A stretch of 64,000 bases of DNA, from positions 6,076,001 to 6,140,000 of the forward strand of contig NZ_CP114205.1 in the NCBI RefSeq assembly GCF_027497495.1. Direction: 5' to 3'. Positions 48,274 to 57,175 of this stretch are shown here, piece after piece. A program made the position numbers and the translations under genes. A model generated the notes under the pieces. It searched no databases and was not told the origin of the DNA. It was given only the letters and a program-made list of their open reading frames with translations. The first letter of the stretch is position 1. Each line of letters starts with the position of its first letter. This DNA comes from Streptomyces tubercidicus (GTDB taxonomy: Bacteria > Actinomycetota > Actinomycetes > Streptomycetales > Streptomycetaceae).

Positions 48274-48933
48274 CTATGCGGCGAGCGCGCAGGGCGGCCC
48301 ACGGCGCACGACGCAGTGCACGAGCAGGGGGACGGCGCGGGCGGACGGCCCGGACCGTACGGGAGCGGGCGCCGGGCGGTGCGGGGCGGCGATGGCGCCG
48401 ATGACCGCGACGGCGAGGAGCAGCGGGCGGAAGGCGAAGCAGGCCACCGCGCCGAGCAGCCGGCCCAGCGCGGCCTCACCGCGGCGCAGCCAGCCCGCGG
48501 CCAGCAGCCCGATCAGCAGATGCGCCGCGAGCAGCACCAGCCAGCTGCTCACCGGCCCGGCCTGGTCCGCGGGCAGCTGGGCCAGCGGGGTGCCGACCTG
48601 GCCGCCGCCGCACAGCAGATCCACGCCCAGCGAGCGCAGCGGGCCGGCGACCGGGCCGCCGGCCGCCCCGTAACAGGCGTGCTGACCGAGGCTGAAGACC
48701 AGATCGGCGGTGAGCTCCAGGGGGACCAGCAGCGCCGCGATGTGCCCGTAGCCGCGCTCCCGGCCGGCCAGCGCATAGGCGAGGACGAACACGGCCGTGC
48801 TGAGCGCGGCGACGGTGGTCAGCGGCAGCGGCATACGGGACAGCAGCACATGGGACGCCGCGGACAGCGAAACGCACAGCGCCGTGAAGAGCGCCGCGCG
48901 CAGTGCCCGCAGGTGAGGTGCCGAAATGTCCAT
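48274..48933 (-). CDS. Multi-pass membrane protein paired with DsbA-like gene (copy 2)
   Basis: 219-aa paralogue of the protein at 46582-47292; family not recognised. Helices: LRALRAALFTALCVSLSAASHVLLS, TVAALSTAVFVLAYALAG, IAALLVPLELTADLVFSLGQHACYG, WLVLLAAHLLIGLLAAGWLRRG, and AFRPLLLAVAVIGAIAA. It ends VPLLVHCVVRRGPPCALAA. Long identical stretches with copy 1 (RAALFTALC, SHVLLSR, GRERGYG, AALLVPLEL, CYG, GPV, GPLRS, LLCGGG, GLLAAGWL) show a direct duplication. ATG 48933 is used; ATG 48951 would add six residues. It is the first gene of this cassette. Confidence 0.75.
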   Translation of the reverse strand: MDISAPHLRALRAALFTALCVSLSAASHVLLSRMPLPLTTVAALSTAVFVLAYALAGRERGYGHIAALLVPLELTADLVFSLGQHACYGAAGGPVAGPLRSLGVDLLCGGGQVGTPLAQLPADQAGPVSSWLVLLAAHLLIGLLAAGWLRRGEAALGRLLGAVACFAFRPLLLAVAVIGAIAAPHRPAPAPVRSGPSARAVPLLVHCVVRRGPPCALAA

Positions 48934-48986
48934 CGCAGCCGAGTGTGCCATGGCCGGGGATAAGCGGCGGCTAAGGGGGCCCGAAG

Positions 48987-49017
48987 CCGTACGCACCGGA
49001 CGATACGGCGCGTACGG
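48987..49017 (-). terminator. Hairpin downstream of the DUF2252 gene
   Basis: CCGTACGC (48987-48994) pairs with GCGTACGG (49010-49017) around a 15-nt loop, 21 nt past the DUF2252 stop on the minus strand. The stem is modest with no T tract. Confidence 0.4.
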
Positions 49018-49037
49018 CATGTTCCGGGCCGTAGGGC

Positions 49038-50402
49038 CTACAGGCCGGGGATCCGGCCGTTGCGGAAGAGGTCCACGAAGATCTGGTGGTCGGCACGGGC
49101 GCGGGCGCCGTAGGAGTGCGCGAAGTCCACCAGCAGCGCGGCGAAGCCCTCCTCGTCGGCCGCGATGGCCGCGTCGATGGCGCGCTCCGTGGAGAACGGG
49201 ACCAGGGAGTGGCCGCTCTCGTCGTCCGCGGCGGCGTGCATGGTCGCGGTGGCCCGGCCCAGGTCGGCCACCACCGCCGCGATCTCCTCCGGTTCGTCGA
49301 TGTCCGACCAGTCCAGGTCGACCGCGTACGGCGAGATCTCGGCGACCAGCTGGCCCGCGCCGTCGAGCTCGGTCCAGCCCAGCCACGGGTCGGCGTGGTC
49401 CTGCAGGGCGCGCTGCGAGATCACCGTGCGGTGGCCCTCGTGCTGGAAGTAGCCGCGGACCGCCGGGTCGGTGATGTGCCGGGAGACGGCCGGGGTCTGC
49501 GCCTGCTTCATGTAGATCACGACATCGTTCTCCAGGGCGTCGCTGTTGCCCTCCAGAAGGATGTTGTACGAGGGCAGACCGGCCGAGCCGATGCCGATGC
49601 CGCGGCGGCCCACCACGTCCTTGACGCGGTAGGAGTCCGGGCGGTTCAGGCTCGACTCCGGCAGCGTCTCCAGATAGCCGTCGAAGGCGGCGAGGACCTT
49701 GTAGCGGGTCGCCGCGTCCAGCTCGACGCTGCCGCCGCCCGGCGCGAAGCGCCGCTCGAAGTCGCGGATCTCCGTCATCGAGTCCAGCAGCCCGAACCGG
49801 GTCAGCGAGCGGGCGTCGCGCAGCGCGCCCAGCAGCGGGCCCTCGGCGGTGTCCAGGGTGAAGGGCGGCAGCTCGTCCTTGTCGGAGCGCTTCGTCCCGG
49901 AGGCCAGGGCGTGGATGCGCTCGCGGTAGGCGGCCGCGTAGGTGCGCACCAGGTCGGTGATCTGCTTGTCGCCGAGCGCCTTGGCGTAGCCGATCAGCGC
50001 GACCGAGGCGGCGAACCGCTTGAGGTCCCAGGTGAACGGGCCGACGTAGGCCTCGTCGAAGTCGTTGACGTTGAAGATCAGCCGGCCCGTGGCGTCCATG
50101 TACGTGCCGAAGTTCTCGGCGTGCAGATCGCCGTGGATCCACACCCGGGCGGTGCGCTCGTCGAGATACGGGCCGCTGTCCTTGCCGCCGCCGTCCTGTG
50201 CGGCGTACTCCTCCAGGTCCCGGTAGAACAGGCCGGCCGTCCCCCGGTAGAAGGCGAACGCGGAAGCGGCCATCTTCCGGAATTTCACACGGAAGGCTGC
50301 GGGGTCGGCGGCGAGCAGCTCCCCGAAGGCGGTGTCGAAGACGGCGAGGATCTCCTCGCCGCGCTGCGCGGCGTCCTGCGCCGGGGCGTACTGGGACGGC
50401 AT
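49038..50402 (-). CDS. DUF2252 protein (kinase-like fold)
   Basis: A 454-aa DUF2252 protein, probably cytoplasmic. Family sequences: FGELLAADPAAFRVKFRKMAASAFAFYRGTAGLFYRDL, then RVWIHGDLHAENFGTYMDATGRLIFNVNDFDEAYVGPFTWDLKRFAASVAL. That block carries HGDLHxxN and NDFD, which resemble the catalytic loop and metal-binding motifs of aminoglycoside/choline kinases. It also has VGRRGIGIGSAGLPSYNILLEGN and YYxQ-like late motifs. Kinase activity is inference. ATG 50402 lies back-to-back with dnaE; 235 nt between them contain the damage-type promoter of dnaE. Confidence 0.9.
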   Translation of the reverse strand: MPSQYAPAQDAAQRGEEILAVFDTAFGELLAADPAAFRVKFRKMAASAFAFYRGTAGLFYRDLEEYAAQDGGGKDSGPYLDERTARVWIHGDLHAENFGTYMDATGRLIFNVNDFDEAYVGPFTWDLKRFAASVALIGYAKALGDKQITDLVRTYAAAYRERIHALASGTKRSDKDELPPFTLDTAEGPLLGALRDARSLTRFGLLDSMTEIRDFERRFAPGGGSVELDAATRYKVLAAFDGYLETLPESSLNRPDSYRVKDVVGRRGIGIGSAGLPSYNILLEGNSDALENDVVIYMKQAQTPAVSRHITDPAVRGYFQHEGHRTVISQRALQDHADPWLGWTELDGAGQLVAEISPYAVDLDWSDIDEPEEIAAVVADLGRATATMHAAADDESGHSLVPFSTERAIDAAIAADEEGFAALLVDFAHSYGARARADHQIFVDLFRNGRIPGL

Positions 50403-50540
50403 CGCTGGGTGCCTCCTGAGGTGCGGAACGGTACGGGATCCGTGGCGGATCCCCCGGCGGTGGCCGGAAGAGCATCTGCCACGGACAACGCGTGAGGCTA
50501 CTCGTCGGTGCCCGCCGATCGGCAGTTCGGTGCCCGTCGA

Positions 50541-50563
50541 TTGTCAGTGGGGAGCCGTAGACT
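50541..50563 (+). promoter_or_regulatory. PafBC/RecA-NDp-type promoter upstream of dnaE
   Basis: TTGTCAGTG (50541-50549), 8 nt, TAGACT (50558-50563): an exact match to the actinobacterial RecA-independent DNA-damage promoter consensus TTGTCRGTG-N8-TANNNT. It is 74 nt before the dnaE GTG and correctly oriented. Confidence 0.8.
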
Positions 50564-50637
50564 TCGAGACCACCATCCGCCCTCCCGGTCATGCCGGGCA
50601 GGTGCCCCCGCCGACCGTTTTCCGGAGGTCCTCCGCC

Positions 50638-53600
50638 GTGGCAGCCCCGTCCAGGCCCCCCTTCACGCACCTGCATGTCCACACCCAGTACTCACTGCTG
50701 GACGGTGCGGCGCGGCTGACGGACATGTTCCAGGCGTGCAAGGAGATGGACATGACGCATATCGCCATGTCCGATCACGGCAACCTCCATGGCGCCTACG
50801 ACTTCTTCCACTCGGCGCAGAAGGCCGGGGTGACGCCGATCATCGGCATCGAGGCCTATGTGGCGCCGGAGTCGCGGCGCAACAAGCGCAAGATCCAGTG
50901 GGGCCAGCCGCACCAGAAGCGCGATGACGTCTCCGGTTCCGGTGGTTATACCCACAAGACGATCTGGGCGGCCAACAAGACCGGCCTGCACAACCTCTTC
51001 CGGCTGTCCTCGGACGCGTACGCCGAGGGCTGGCTGACGAAGTGGCCGCGGATGGACAAGGAGACCATCTCCCAGTGGTCCGAGGGCCTGATCGCCTCCA
51101 CCGGCTGCCCCTCGGGTGAGCTGCAGACCCGGCTGCGGCTCGGCCAGTTCGACGAGGCGCTGAAGTCCGCGTCCGAGTATCAGGACATCTTCGGCAAGGA
51201 CCGGTATTTCCTGGAGCTGATGGACCACGGCATCGAGATCGAACGCCGGGTCCGCGACGGCCTGCTGGAGATCGGCAAGAAGCTCGGCATCCCGCCGCTG
51301 GTCACCAACGACTCGCACTACACCTACGCCCACGAGTCCACGGCGCACGACGCCCTGCTGTGCATCCAGACCGGCAAGAACCTCTCCGACCCGGACCGTT
51401 TCCGCTTCGACGGCACCGGCTACTACCTCAAGTCCACGGACGAGATGTACGCCATCGACTCCTCGGACGCCTGGCAGGAGGGCTGCGCCAACACCTTCCT
51501 GGTCGCCGAGCAGATCGACACCAGCGGGATGTTCGAGAAGCGCGACCTGATGCCGAAGTTCGACATCCCGGAGGGCTTCACCGAGGTCACCTGGTTCCAG
51601 GAGGAGGTCCGGGTCGGCATGCAGCGCCGCTTCCCGGGCGGGGTCCCCGAGGACCGGCAGAAGCAGGCCGAGTACGAGATGGACATCATCATCCAGATGG
51701 GGTTCCCGGGCTACTTCCTCGTCGTCGCCGACTTCATCATGTGGGCCAAGAACAACGGCATCGCGGTCGGCCCCGGCCGTGGCTCCGCGGCCGGTTCGAT
51801 CGTGGCGTACGCCATGGGCATCACCGACCTCGACCCGATCACGCACGGGCTGATCTTCGAGCGGTTCCTCAACCCCGAGCGTGTCTCCATGCCCGATGTC
51901 GACATCGACTTCGACGAGCGCAGGCGCGTCGAAGTCATCCGGTATGTCACGGAAAAGTACGGCGCCGACAAGGTCGCCATGATCGGCACCTACGGCAAGA
52001 TCAAGGCCAAGAACGCCATCAAGGACTCGGCGCGCGTCCTGGGTTACCCGTACGCGATGGGTGACCGCCTCACCAAGGCCATGCCCGCCGACGTCCTCGG
52101 CAAGGGCATCGACCTCAGCGGCATCACCGACCCCAAGCACCCGCGCTACAGCGAGGCGGGCGAGATCCGGGGGATGTACGAGAACGAACCGGACGTGAAG
52201 AAGGTCATCGACACCGCCAAGGGCGTCGAGGGCCTGGTCCGGCAGATGGGTGTGCACGCGGCCGGCGTGATCATGTCCAGTGAGCCGATCGTCGACCACG
52301 CCCCGGTCTGGGTCCGGCACACCGACAACGTCACCATCACGCAGTGGGACTACCCCCAGTGCGAGTCGCTCGGCCTGCTGAAGATGGACTTCCTGGGCCT
52401 GCGCAACCTCACCATCATGGACGACGCCGTCAAGATGGTGCGGAAGAACAAGGGTGTCGAGCTGGAGATGCTCTCCATCCCGCTGGACGACCCCAAGACC
52501 TACGAGATGCTCTGCCGCGGTGACACGCTCGGCGTCTTCCAGTTCGACGGCGGCCCGATGCGCTCGCTGCTGCGGCTGATGAAGCCCGACAACTTCGAGG
52601 ACATTTCCGCCGTCTCGGCCCTGTACCGCCCGGGTCCGATGGGCATGGACTCGCACACCAACTACGCGCTGCGCAAGAACGGCCTCCAGGAGATCACCCC
52701 GATCCACCCGGAGCTGGAGGAGCCGCTCAAGGAGGTCCTGGGTCTCACCTACGGCCTGATCGTCTACCAGGAGCAGGTGCAGAAGGCCGCCCAGATCATC
52801 GCCGGGTACTCCCTCGGCGAGGCCGACATCCTCCGCCGCGTCATGGGCAAGAAGAAGCCCGAGGAGCTGGCGAAGAACTTCGTGCTCTTCCAGGAGGGCG
52901 CCCGCAAGAACGGCTTCTCCGACCAGGCCATCCAGGCGCTGTGGGACGTCCTGGTCCCGTTCGCCGGCTACGCCTTCAACAAGGCGCACTCCTCCGCGTA
53001 CGGCCTGGTCACCTACTGGACCGCCTACCTCAAGGCCAACTACCCGGCCGAGTACATGTCCGCGCTGCTGACCTCGGTGCGCGACGACAAGGACAAGTCG
53101 GCGGTCTATCTGAACGAGTGCCGGCGCATGGGCATCAAGGTGCTGCCGCCCAACGTCAACGAGTCGGAGGCGAACTTCGCCGCCCAGGGTGACGATGTGA
53201 TCCTCTTCGGCCTCACCGCGGTCCGTAACGTCGGCCAGAACGTCGTCGATTCGATCATCCGCTGCCGCAAGGCGAAGGGGAAGTACCTCACCTTCCCCGA
53301 CTACCTCGACAAGGTCGACGCGGTCGTCTGCAACAAGCGCACCACCGAATCACTGATCAAGGCCGGTGCCTTCGACGAGATGGGCCACACCCGCAAGGGG
53401 CTGACGGCTCACTACGAGCCGATGATCGACAACGTCGTCCAGGTCAAGCGCAAGGAGGCCGAGGGGCAGTTCGACCTCTTCGGCGGCATGGGCGACGACA
53501 GCGCCGACGAGGGGCCGGGCTTCGGGCTGGACATCGAGTTCTCGGACGTCGAGTGGGACAAGACCTACCTCCTCGCCCAGGAGCGCGAGATGCTCGGTCT

Positions 53601-54189
53601 CTACGTCTCCGACCACCCGCTCTTCGGGCTGGAACACGTACTGTCCGACAAGGCCGACGCCGCCATCGCCCAGCTGACCGGCGGCGACTACTCGGACGGC
53701 TCGATCGTCACCATCGGCGGCATCATCTCCGGCCTCCAGCGCAAGATGACCAAACAGGGCAACGCCTGGGCGATCGCCACCGTCGAGGACCTGGCCGGCT
53801 CCATCGACTGCATGTTCTTCCCGGCCACCTACCAGCTGGTGTCCACCCAACTCGTCGAGGACACCGTGGTCTTCGTCAAGGGCCGGCTCGACAAGCGGGA
53901 GGACATCCCGCGGCTGGTGGCCATGGAGATGATGGTTCCCGACCTCTCGGAGGCCGGGACCAACGCCCCCGTGACGATCACCATTCCGACCGTCAAGGTC
54001 ACTCCGCCGATGGTCGAGAAGCTCGGCGAGGTGCTCAGCAGCCACCGCGGCTCCACGGAGGTGCGGATCAAGCTCCTGGGGGCGCGCAAGACGACCGTGC
54101 TCCGGCTGGACCGGCACCGGGTCACCCCCGACCCGTCGCTGTTCGGCGATCTGAAGGTGCTGCTCGGCCCGTCCTGTCTGGCGGGCTGA
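50638..54189 (+). CDS. dnaE: DNA polymerase III alpha subunit DnaE (DnaE1)
   Basis: Replicative polymerase catalytic subunit, 1183 aa, typical for DnaE1. The GTG at 50638 (VAAPSRPPFTHLHVHTQYSLLDG) follows CCGGAGG and begins at the PHP domain, whose HLHVHT and SDHGN metal motifs are intact. The polymerase palm has PGRGSAAGSIVAYAMGITDLDPI and the catalytic PDVDIDFDERRR. FAGYAFNKAHSSAYGLVTYWTAYLKA lies in the fingers. The later region has an HhH-like segment, a beta-clamp-type motif region near EGQFDLFGGM, and the OB fold GSIVTIGGIISGLQRKMTKQGNAWAIATVEDLAGSIDCMFFP. Its upstream promoter matches the DNA-damage consensus. Confidence 0.97.
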   Translation: MAAPSRPPFTHLHVHTQYSLLDGAARLTDMFQACKEMDMTHIAMSDHGNLHGAYDFFHSAQKAGVTPIIGIEAYVAPESRRNKRKIQWGQPHQKRDDVSGSGGYTHKTIWAANKTGLHNLFRLSSDAYAEGWLTKWPRMDKETISQWSEGLIASTGCPSGELQTRLRLGQFDEALKSASEYQDIFGKDRYFLELMDHGIEIERRVRDGLLEIGKKLGIPPLVTNDSHYTYAHESTAHDALLCIQTGKNLSDPDRFRFDGTGYYLKSTDEMYAIDSSDAWQEGCANTFLVAEQIDTSGMFEKRDLMPKFDIPEGFTEVTWFQEEVRVGMQRRFPGGVPEDRQKQAEYEMDIIIQMGFPGYFLVVADFIMWAKNNGIAVGPGRGSAAGSIVAYAMGITDLDPITHGLIFERFLNPERVSMPDVDIDFDERRRVEVIRYVTEKYGADKVAMIGTYGKIKAKNAIKDSARVLGYPYAMGDRLTKAMPADVLGKGIDLSGITDPKHPRYSEAGEIRGMYENEPDVKKVIDTAKGVEGLVRQMGVHAAGVIMSSEPIVDHAPVWVRHTDNVTITQWDYPQCESLGLLKMDFLGLRNLTIMDDAVKMVRKNKGVELEMLSIPLDDPKTYEMLCRGDTLGVFQFDGGPMRSLLRLMKPDNFEDISAVSALYRPGPMGMDSHTNYALRKNGLQEITPIHPELEEPLKEVLGLTYGLIVYQEQVQKAAQIIAGYSLGEADILRRVMGKKKPEELAKNFVLFQEGARKNGFSDQAIQALWDVLVPFAGYAFNKAHSSAYGLVTYWTAYLKANYPAEYMSALLTSVRDDKDKSAVYLNECRRMGIKVLPPNVNESEANFAAQGDDVILFGLTAVRNVGQNVVDSIIRCRKAKGKYLTFPDYLDKVDAVVCNKRTTESLIKAGAFDEMGHTRKGLTAHYEPMIDNVVQVKRKEAEGQFDLFGGMGDDSADEGPGFGLDIEFSDVEWDKTYLLAQEREMLGLYVSDHPLFGLEHVLSDKADAAIAQLTGGDYSDGSIVTIGGIISGLQRKMTKQGNAWAIATVEDLAGSIDCMFFPATYQLVSTQLVEDTVVFVKGRLDKREDIPRLVAMEMMVPDLSEAGTNAPVTITIPTVKVTPPMVEKLGEVLSSHRGSTEVRIKLLGARKTTVLRLDRHRVTPDPSLFGDLKVLLGPSCLAG

Positions 54190-54222
54190 GCCGCCCGGCC
54201 CCGTGCGGGCCGCTGTTACCCC

Positions 54223-54253
54223 GAGGGGCGCGCCCGTTGTGGACGCGCCCCTC
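54223..54253. terminator. Hairpin between dnaE and a small minus-strand gene
   Basis: GAGGGGCGCG (54223-54232) pairs perfectly with CGCGCCCCTC (54244-54253) around an 11-nt loop. It lies between convergent stops and is followed by AACTTCTGTGT on the plus strand. Confidence 0.7.
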
Positions 54254-54272
54254 AACTTCTGTGTGGCGTGGG

Positions 54273-54449
54273 TCAGTTGTGGCCGAAGCGCCGCTGGTGC
54301 TTACGTGCCACATCCGCCGGGCTGCCCTGCGCCTGCGACCGCGCCTGGGACTGTGCCTCCAGGCTCGCCTTCTGGGCCTCCTGCTGGCCGCGCTCGGCCG
54401 GGGAGCCCTTCTGCTGCTGACTGCGGTCCTGCTTCTTGTCCTTGGCCAT
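54273..54449 (-). CDS. Small hydrophilic Gln/Lys-rich protein
   Basis: A 58-aa gene starting MAKDKKQDRSQQQKGSPAER and ending ARKHQRRFGHN. AGGAGGC lies 8 nt before the ATG at 54449, an excellent ribosome binding site. Third-position GC bias is strong through the whole frame, and a convergent terminator sits just past the stop. Composition (Gln, Lys, Arg, Ala, Ser, no long hydrophobic run) suggests an intrinsically disordered, cytoplasmic, possibly nucleic-acid-associated protein. No function can be named. It is convergent with dnaE. Confidence 0.75.
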   Translation of the reverse strand: MAKDKKQDRSQQQKGSPAERGQQEAQKASLEAQSQARSQAQGSPADVARKHQRRFGHN

Positions 54450-54724
54450 GATCTTTGCCTCCTGAGGGGGGAATCCGGGATCTGGGCCGGAACCAGACTT
54501 ACATGGCGGACAGACCGCTGCATTTCGGGCAATTACCGTGCGTTATATGGTTGATCACGCACCGTGCACAAAGCCCCCGCCGAATCCGCCACGCCGATGA
54601 TCGAGTTCGGGCAGATAACGCCCGTACGGTCGGGCAGACTCGAAGGAAAGCCGAAGCACACTCGTGCCATGGGCCGAGCCGGGGGGCGACCGGACTTTCA
54701 GCACCTCAGGGAAGAGGGTGGAAC

Positions 54725-56008
54725 GTGGATCGCTGCGTCGTCCTGGTGGACGCCGGGTATTTGCTCGGTGCCGCCGCGAGTCTGCTCGCCGGAGAGCCCG
54801 CACGTTCCCGGATCACCGTCGACCATGCCGCCCTCATCCAGGGGCTGCGGCAGCGCGCCGAGGCGGACACCGAGCGCCCGCTGCTGCGGATTTACTGGTT
54901 CGACGGCGCCCCCGACCGCGTCCCGCAACCCGAGCACCGCAGGCTCCGGGTGATGCCCCGGGTCACCGTCCGGCTGGGTGCCCTGACCCGCAGCGACGGC
55001 CGCTGGGCGCAGAAGGGCGTGGACGCCGCGATGCACGCCGAGCTGACCGAACTCGCCCGTAACCGCGCCTGCTCCGACATCGTGCTGGTCACCGGCGACG
55101 GCGATCTGCTGCCCGGACTGATGTCGGCGAAGGAGCACGGCGTCGCCGTCCACCTCTGGGCCGTGCAGGCCGCGGACGGCGACTACAACCAGTCCGAGGA
55201 CCTGGTCGCCGAGGCCGATGAACGGCGGGTGCTGGACCGGACCTGGATCACCCGCGCGGTACGCGCCAAGGAACTCGGCGGCCCCTGTGCCCCGCCGCCG
55301 GCACCCCGCCCCGAGATCGCCGCGATCCTCTCCGCGCCGCTGCCCGAGTCCGCGGCCGCGGCGGCCGCCGCGGCGGGCACGGAACCCGCCGAGCACACCC
55401 ATGAGCACAACGGCGCCAACGGCGTCTCCCGCCCGGCCGCCGGTGCCGGAAGCGGCCCGGCCGCCACGGGCGAGCCCGGCGCCGCCGGTTCCAAGGTCGT
55501 GCCCACCCCCAAGGACCTGGCCGGTCTCGGCCGGGCGCACGCCGCGGGCCAGCAGCCCCCCGGCGCGGGCGGCCCGCAGCCCGCGGCGGGCGCCACCCTG
55601 CGCTGGTCGTCCGACAAGGGCTGGGTCGAACGCGGCGGCCCGGCAGGTGAGCCGGACGCCGCCGCACTGCCCACCCTCGCCCAGCTCACCAGCGCCGAGC
55701 AGCGCTGGGCCGACCGCGAGGAGGACATCACCGCCGTCAGCGGCGACCCCTTCGAGGTCGGCCAGGTCTTCGCCCGCCGCTGGACCGACCGGCTCTCCGA
55801 CACCGCGCACCTCCAGCAGCTGTCCACGGAGTACCCGCGCATCCCGCACCGGATCGACGGTGAACTGCTGCGCTACGCTGCCCGGTTCGGACTGCTCGCC
55901 CACAAGGACGACCAGATCGACGAACACGACCGCTACGCGATCCGGGCCGGTTTCTGGCGCGAGGTCGATCTGCGGACGGCCGCCGAGCACGCGCCCGCCG
56001 GGGACTGA
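54725..56008 (+). CDS. NYN domain (PIN-like) protein
   Basis: A 427-aa protein with an N-terminal NYN/LabA-like domain: CVVLVDAGYLLGAA with the first catalytic Asp (residue 9), RIYWFDGAP, KGVDAAMHAELTELA and SDIVLVTGDGDLLPGLMSAKEHGVAVHLW. These acidic positions match metal-dependent RNases of the PIN superfamily. A long Ala/Pro/Gly-rich linker (about 190-320) follows. The C-terminal helical domain (DPFEVGQVFARRWTDRLSDTAHLQQLSTEYPRIPHRIDGELLRYAARFGLL) is seen in streptomycete relatives. Predicted RNA cleavage or binding is inference. GTG 54725 begins the catalytic strand and follows GGGAAGAGGG; upstream in-frame starts add implausible sequence. Confidence 0.88.
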   Translation: MDRCVVLVDAGYLLGAAASLLAGEPARSRITVDHAALIQGLRQRAEADTERPLLRIYWFDGAPDRVPQPEHRRLRVMPRVTVRLGALTRSDGRWAQKGVDAAMHAELTELARNRACSDIVLVTGDGDLLPGLMSAKEHGVAVHLWAVQAADGDYNQSEDLVAEADERRVLDRTWITRAVRAKELGGPCAPPPAPRPEIAAILSAPLPESAAAAAAAAGTEPAEHTHEHNGANGVSRPAAGAGSGPAATGEPGAAGSKVVPTPKDLAGLGRAHAAGQQPPGAGGPQPAAGATLRWSSDKGWVERGGPAGEPDAAALPTLAQLTSAEQRWADREEDITAVSGDPFEVGQVFARRWTDRLSDTAHLQQLSTEYPRIPHRIDGELLRYAARFGLLAHKDDQIDEHDRYAIRAGFWREVDLRTAAEHAPAGD

Positions 56009-56101
56009 CGGCCCGCACGGGCCCGGACGGCGACGGGCCCGGCTCGCCCGCCGGTGCCCCGCGGCCCGGAGGCGGGCCGGGGACGCGTACCCTCATAGCT
56101 C

Positions 56102-57112
56102 GTGAGGACGGGTGCAAAACAGGTGGAGCGCGGGGTGCCGGTGTGCGCCGTGCGGGACCTGGTCAAGACGTACCCCGCGATGCGCGGGCGCCGCGGGGCG
56201 GCACAGGCGCCCGCCGTACGCGCCAGCGACGGCATCACGCTGGAGGTGCACCGCGGCGAGATCTTCGGGCTGCTCGGCCCCAACGGCGCCGGGAAGTCCA
56301 CCCTGGTACGCCAGCTCACCGGACTGCTGCGCCCCGACTCCGGCGCCATCTCCGTACTGGGCCACGATCTGGTGCGCCACCCGGAGCGGGCCGCCCGGCT
56401 GCTCGGCTACCTGGGACAGGAGTCCACCGCGCTGGACGAGATGACCGTCGCGCTGGCCGTGGAGACCACCGGCCGACTGCGCGGCCTCGGGGCCCGCGAG
56501 GCGCGCGCCGAGCGGGACGCGGTGATCGACGAGCTGGGTCTCGCGGACCTCACCGGCCGGGCGCTGAAGAAGCTGTCCGGCGGGCAGCGCCGGCTGGCCT
56601 GCTTCGCCACCGCGCTGATCGGCGAGCGGCCGCTGCTGGTGCTGGACGAGCCGACCACCGGCATGGACCCGGTGGCGCGGCGCGCCGTATGGGCCGCGGT
56701 GGACCGGCGGCGGGCCGAGCGCGGGGTCACGGTGGTGCTGGTGACGCATAACGTCCTGGAGGCCGAGAGCGTGCTCGACCGGGTCGCGGTGATCGACCGC
56801 GGCCGGGTCATCGCCTGTGACACGCCCGGCGGGCTGAAGGAAATGGTGAGCGACGAGGTGCGGCTGGAGCTGGTGTGGCGCGACCGCCCGCCGCTGGACG
56901 TGCCCGAGGTCGCCGCCCTCGAAGCCGACGCGCACGCCTCCGGCCGCCGCTGGACCCTCCGGCTGCCCGCCGACCGGGCCCGCTCCGCCGTCGCCGCCGT
57001 CACCGCGGGCCCCGCCTTCGCCGCGCTCGACGACTTCACCCTCGCCACGCCGAGCCTGGAAGATGTGTACCTGGCCCTCGGCGGCCGGGCCGAGGGACTG
57101 GTCAAGGCGTGA
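56102..57112 (+). CDS. ABC transporter ATP-binding protein
   Basis: ATPase subunit of an ABC-2-type exporter (DrrA/NatA-like), 336 aa. Walker A is IFGLLGPNGAGKSTLVRQLTGLL, the Q-loop is YLGQES, the signature is KKLSGGQRRLACFATALIG, Walker B is LLVLDEPTTGMDPVARRAVW, and the switch His is VTHNVLEAE. The C-terminal ~90 residues end with TLATPSLEDVYLALGGRAEG, typical of exporters. An N-terminal insertion (RGRRGAAQAPAVRAS) is unusual in length. GTG 56102 is taken as start. The permease follows after about 63 nt, so substrate specificity depends on that partner and is unknown. Confidence 0.93.
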   Translation: MRTGAKQVERGVPVCAVRDLVKTYPAMRGRRGAAQAPAVRASDGITLEVHRGEIFGLLGPNGAGKSTLVRQLTGLLRPDSGAISVLGHDLVRHPERAARLLGYLGQESTALDEMTVALAVETTGRLRGLGAREARAERDAVIDELGLADLTGRALKKLSGGQRRLACFATALIGERPLLVLDEPTTGMDPVARRAVWAAVDRRRAERGVTVVLVTHNVLEAESVLDRVAVIDRGRVIACDTPGGLKEMVSDEVRLELVWRDRPPLDVPEVAALEADAHASGRRWTLRLPADRARSAVAAVTAGPAFAALDDFTLATPSLEDVYLALGGRAEGLVKA

Positions 57113-57175
57113 ACGGTGAGGGGTCCGGCAGACGTATGCATGACCACGGGGCAGCGAGGAAGGCGTGATGACAGC

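Noticed and set aside
45595..48933. VKOR or DsbB identity for the membrane partners of the DsbA-like proteins
   Set aside because: No CxxC motif or VKOR-like helix pattern; shared cysteines are single and widely spaced.
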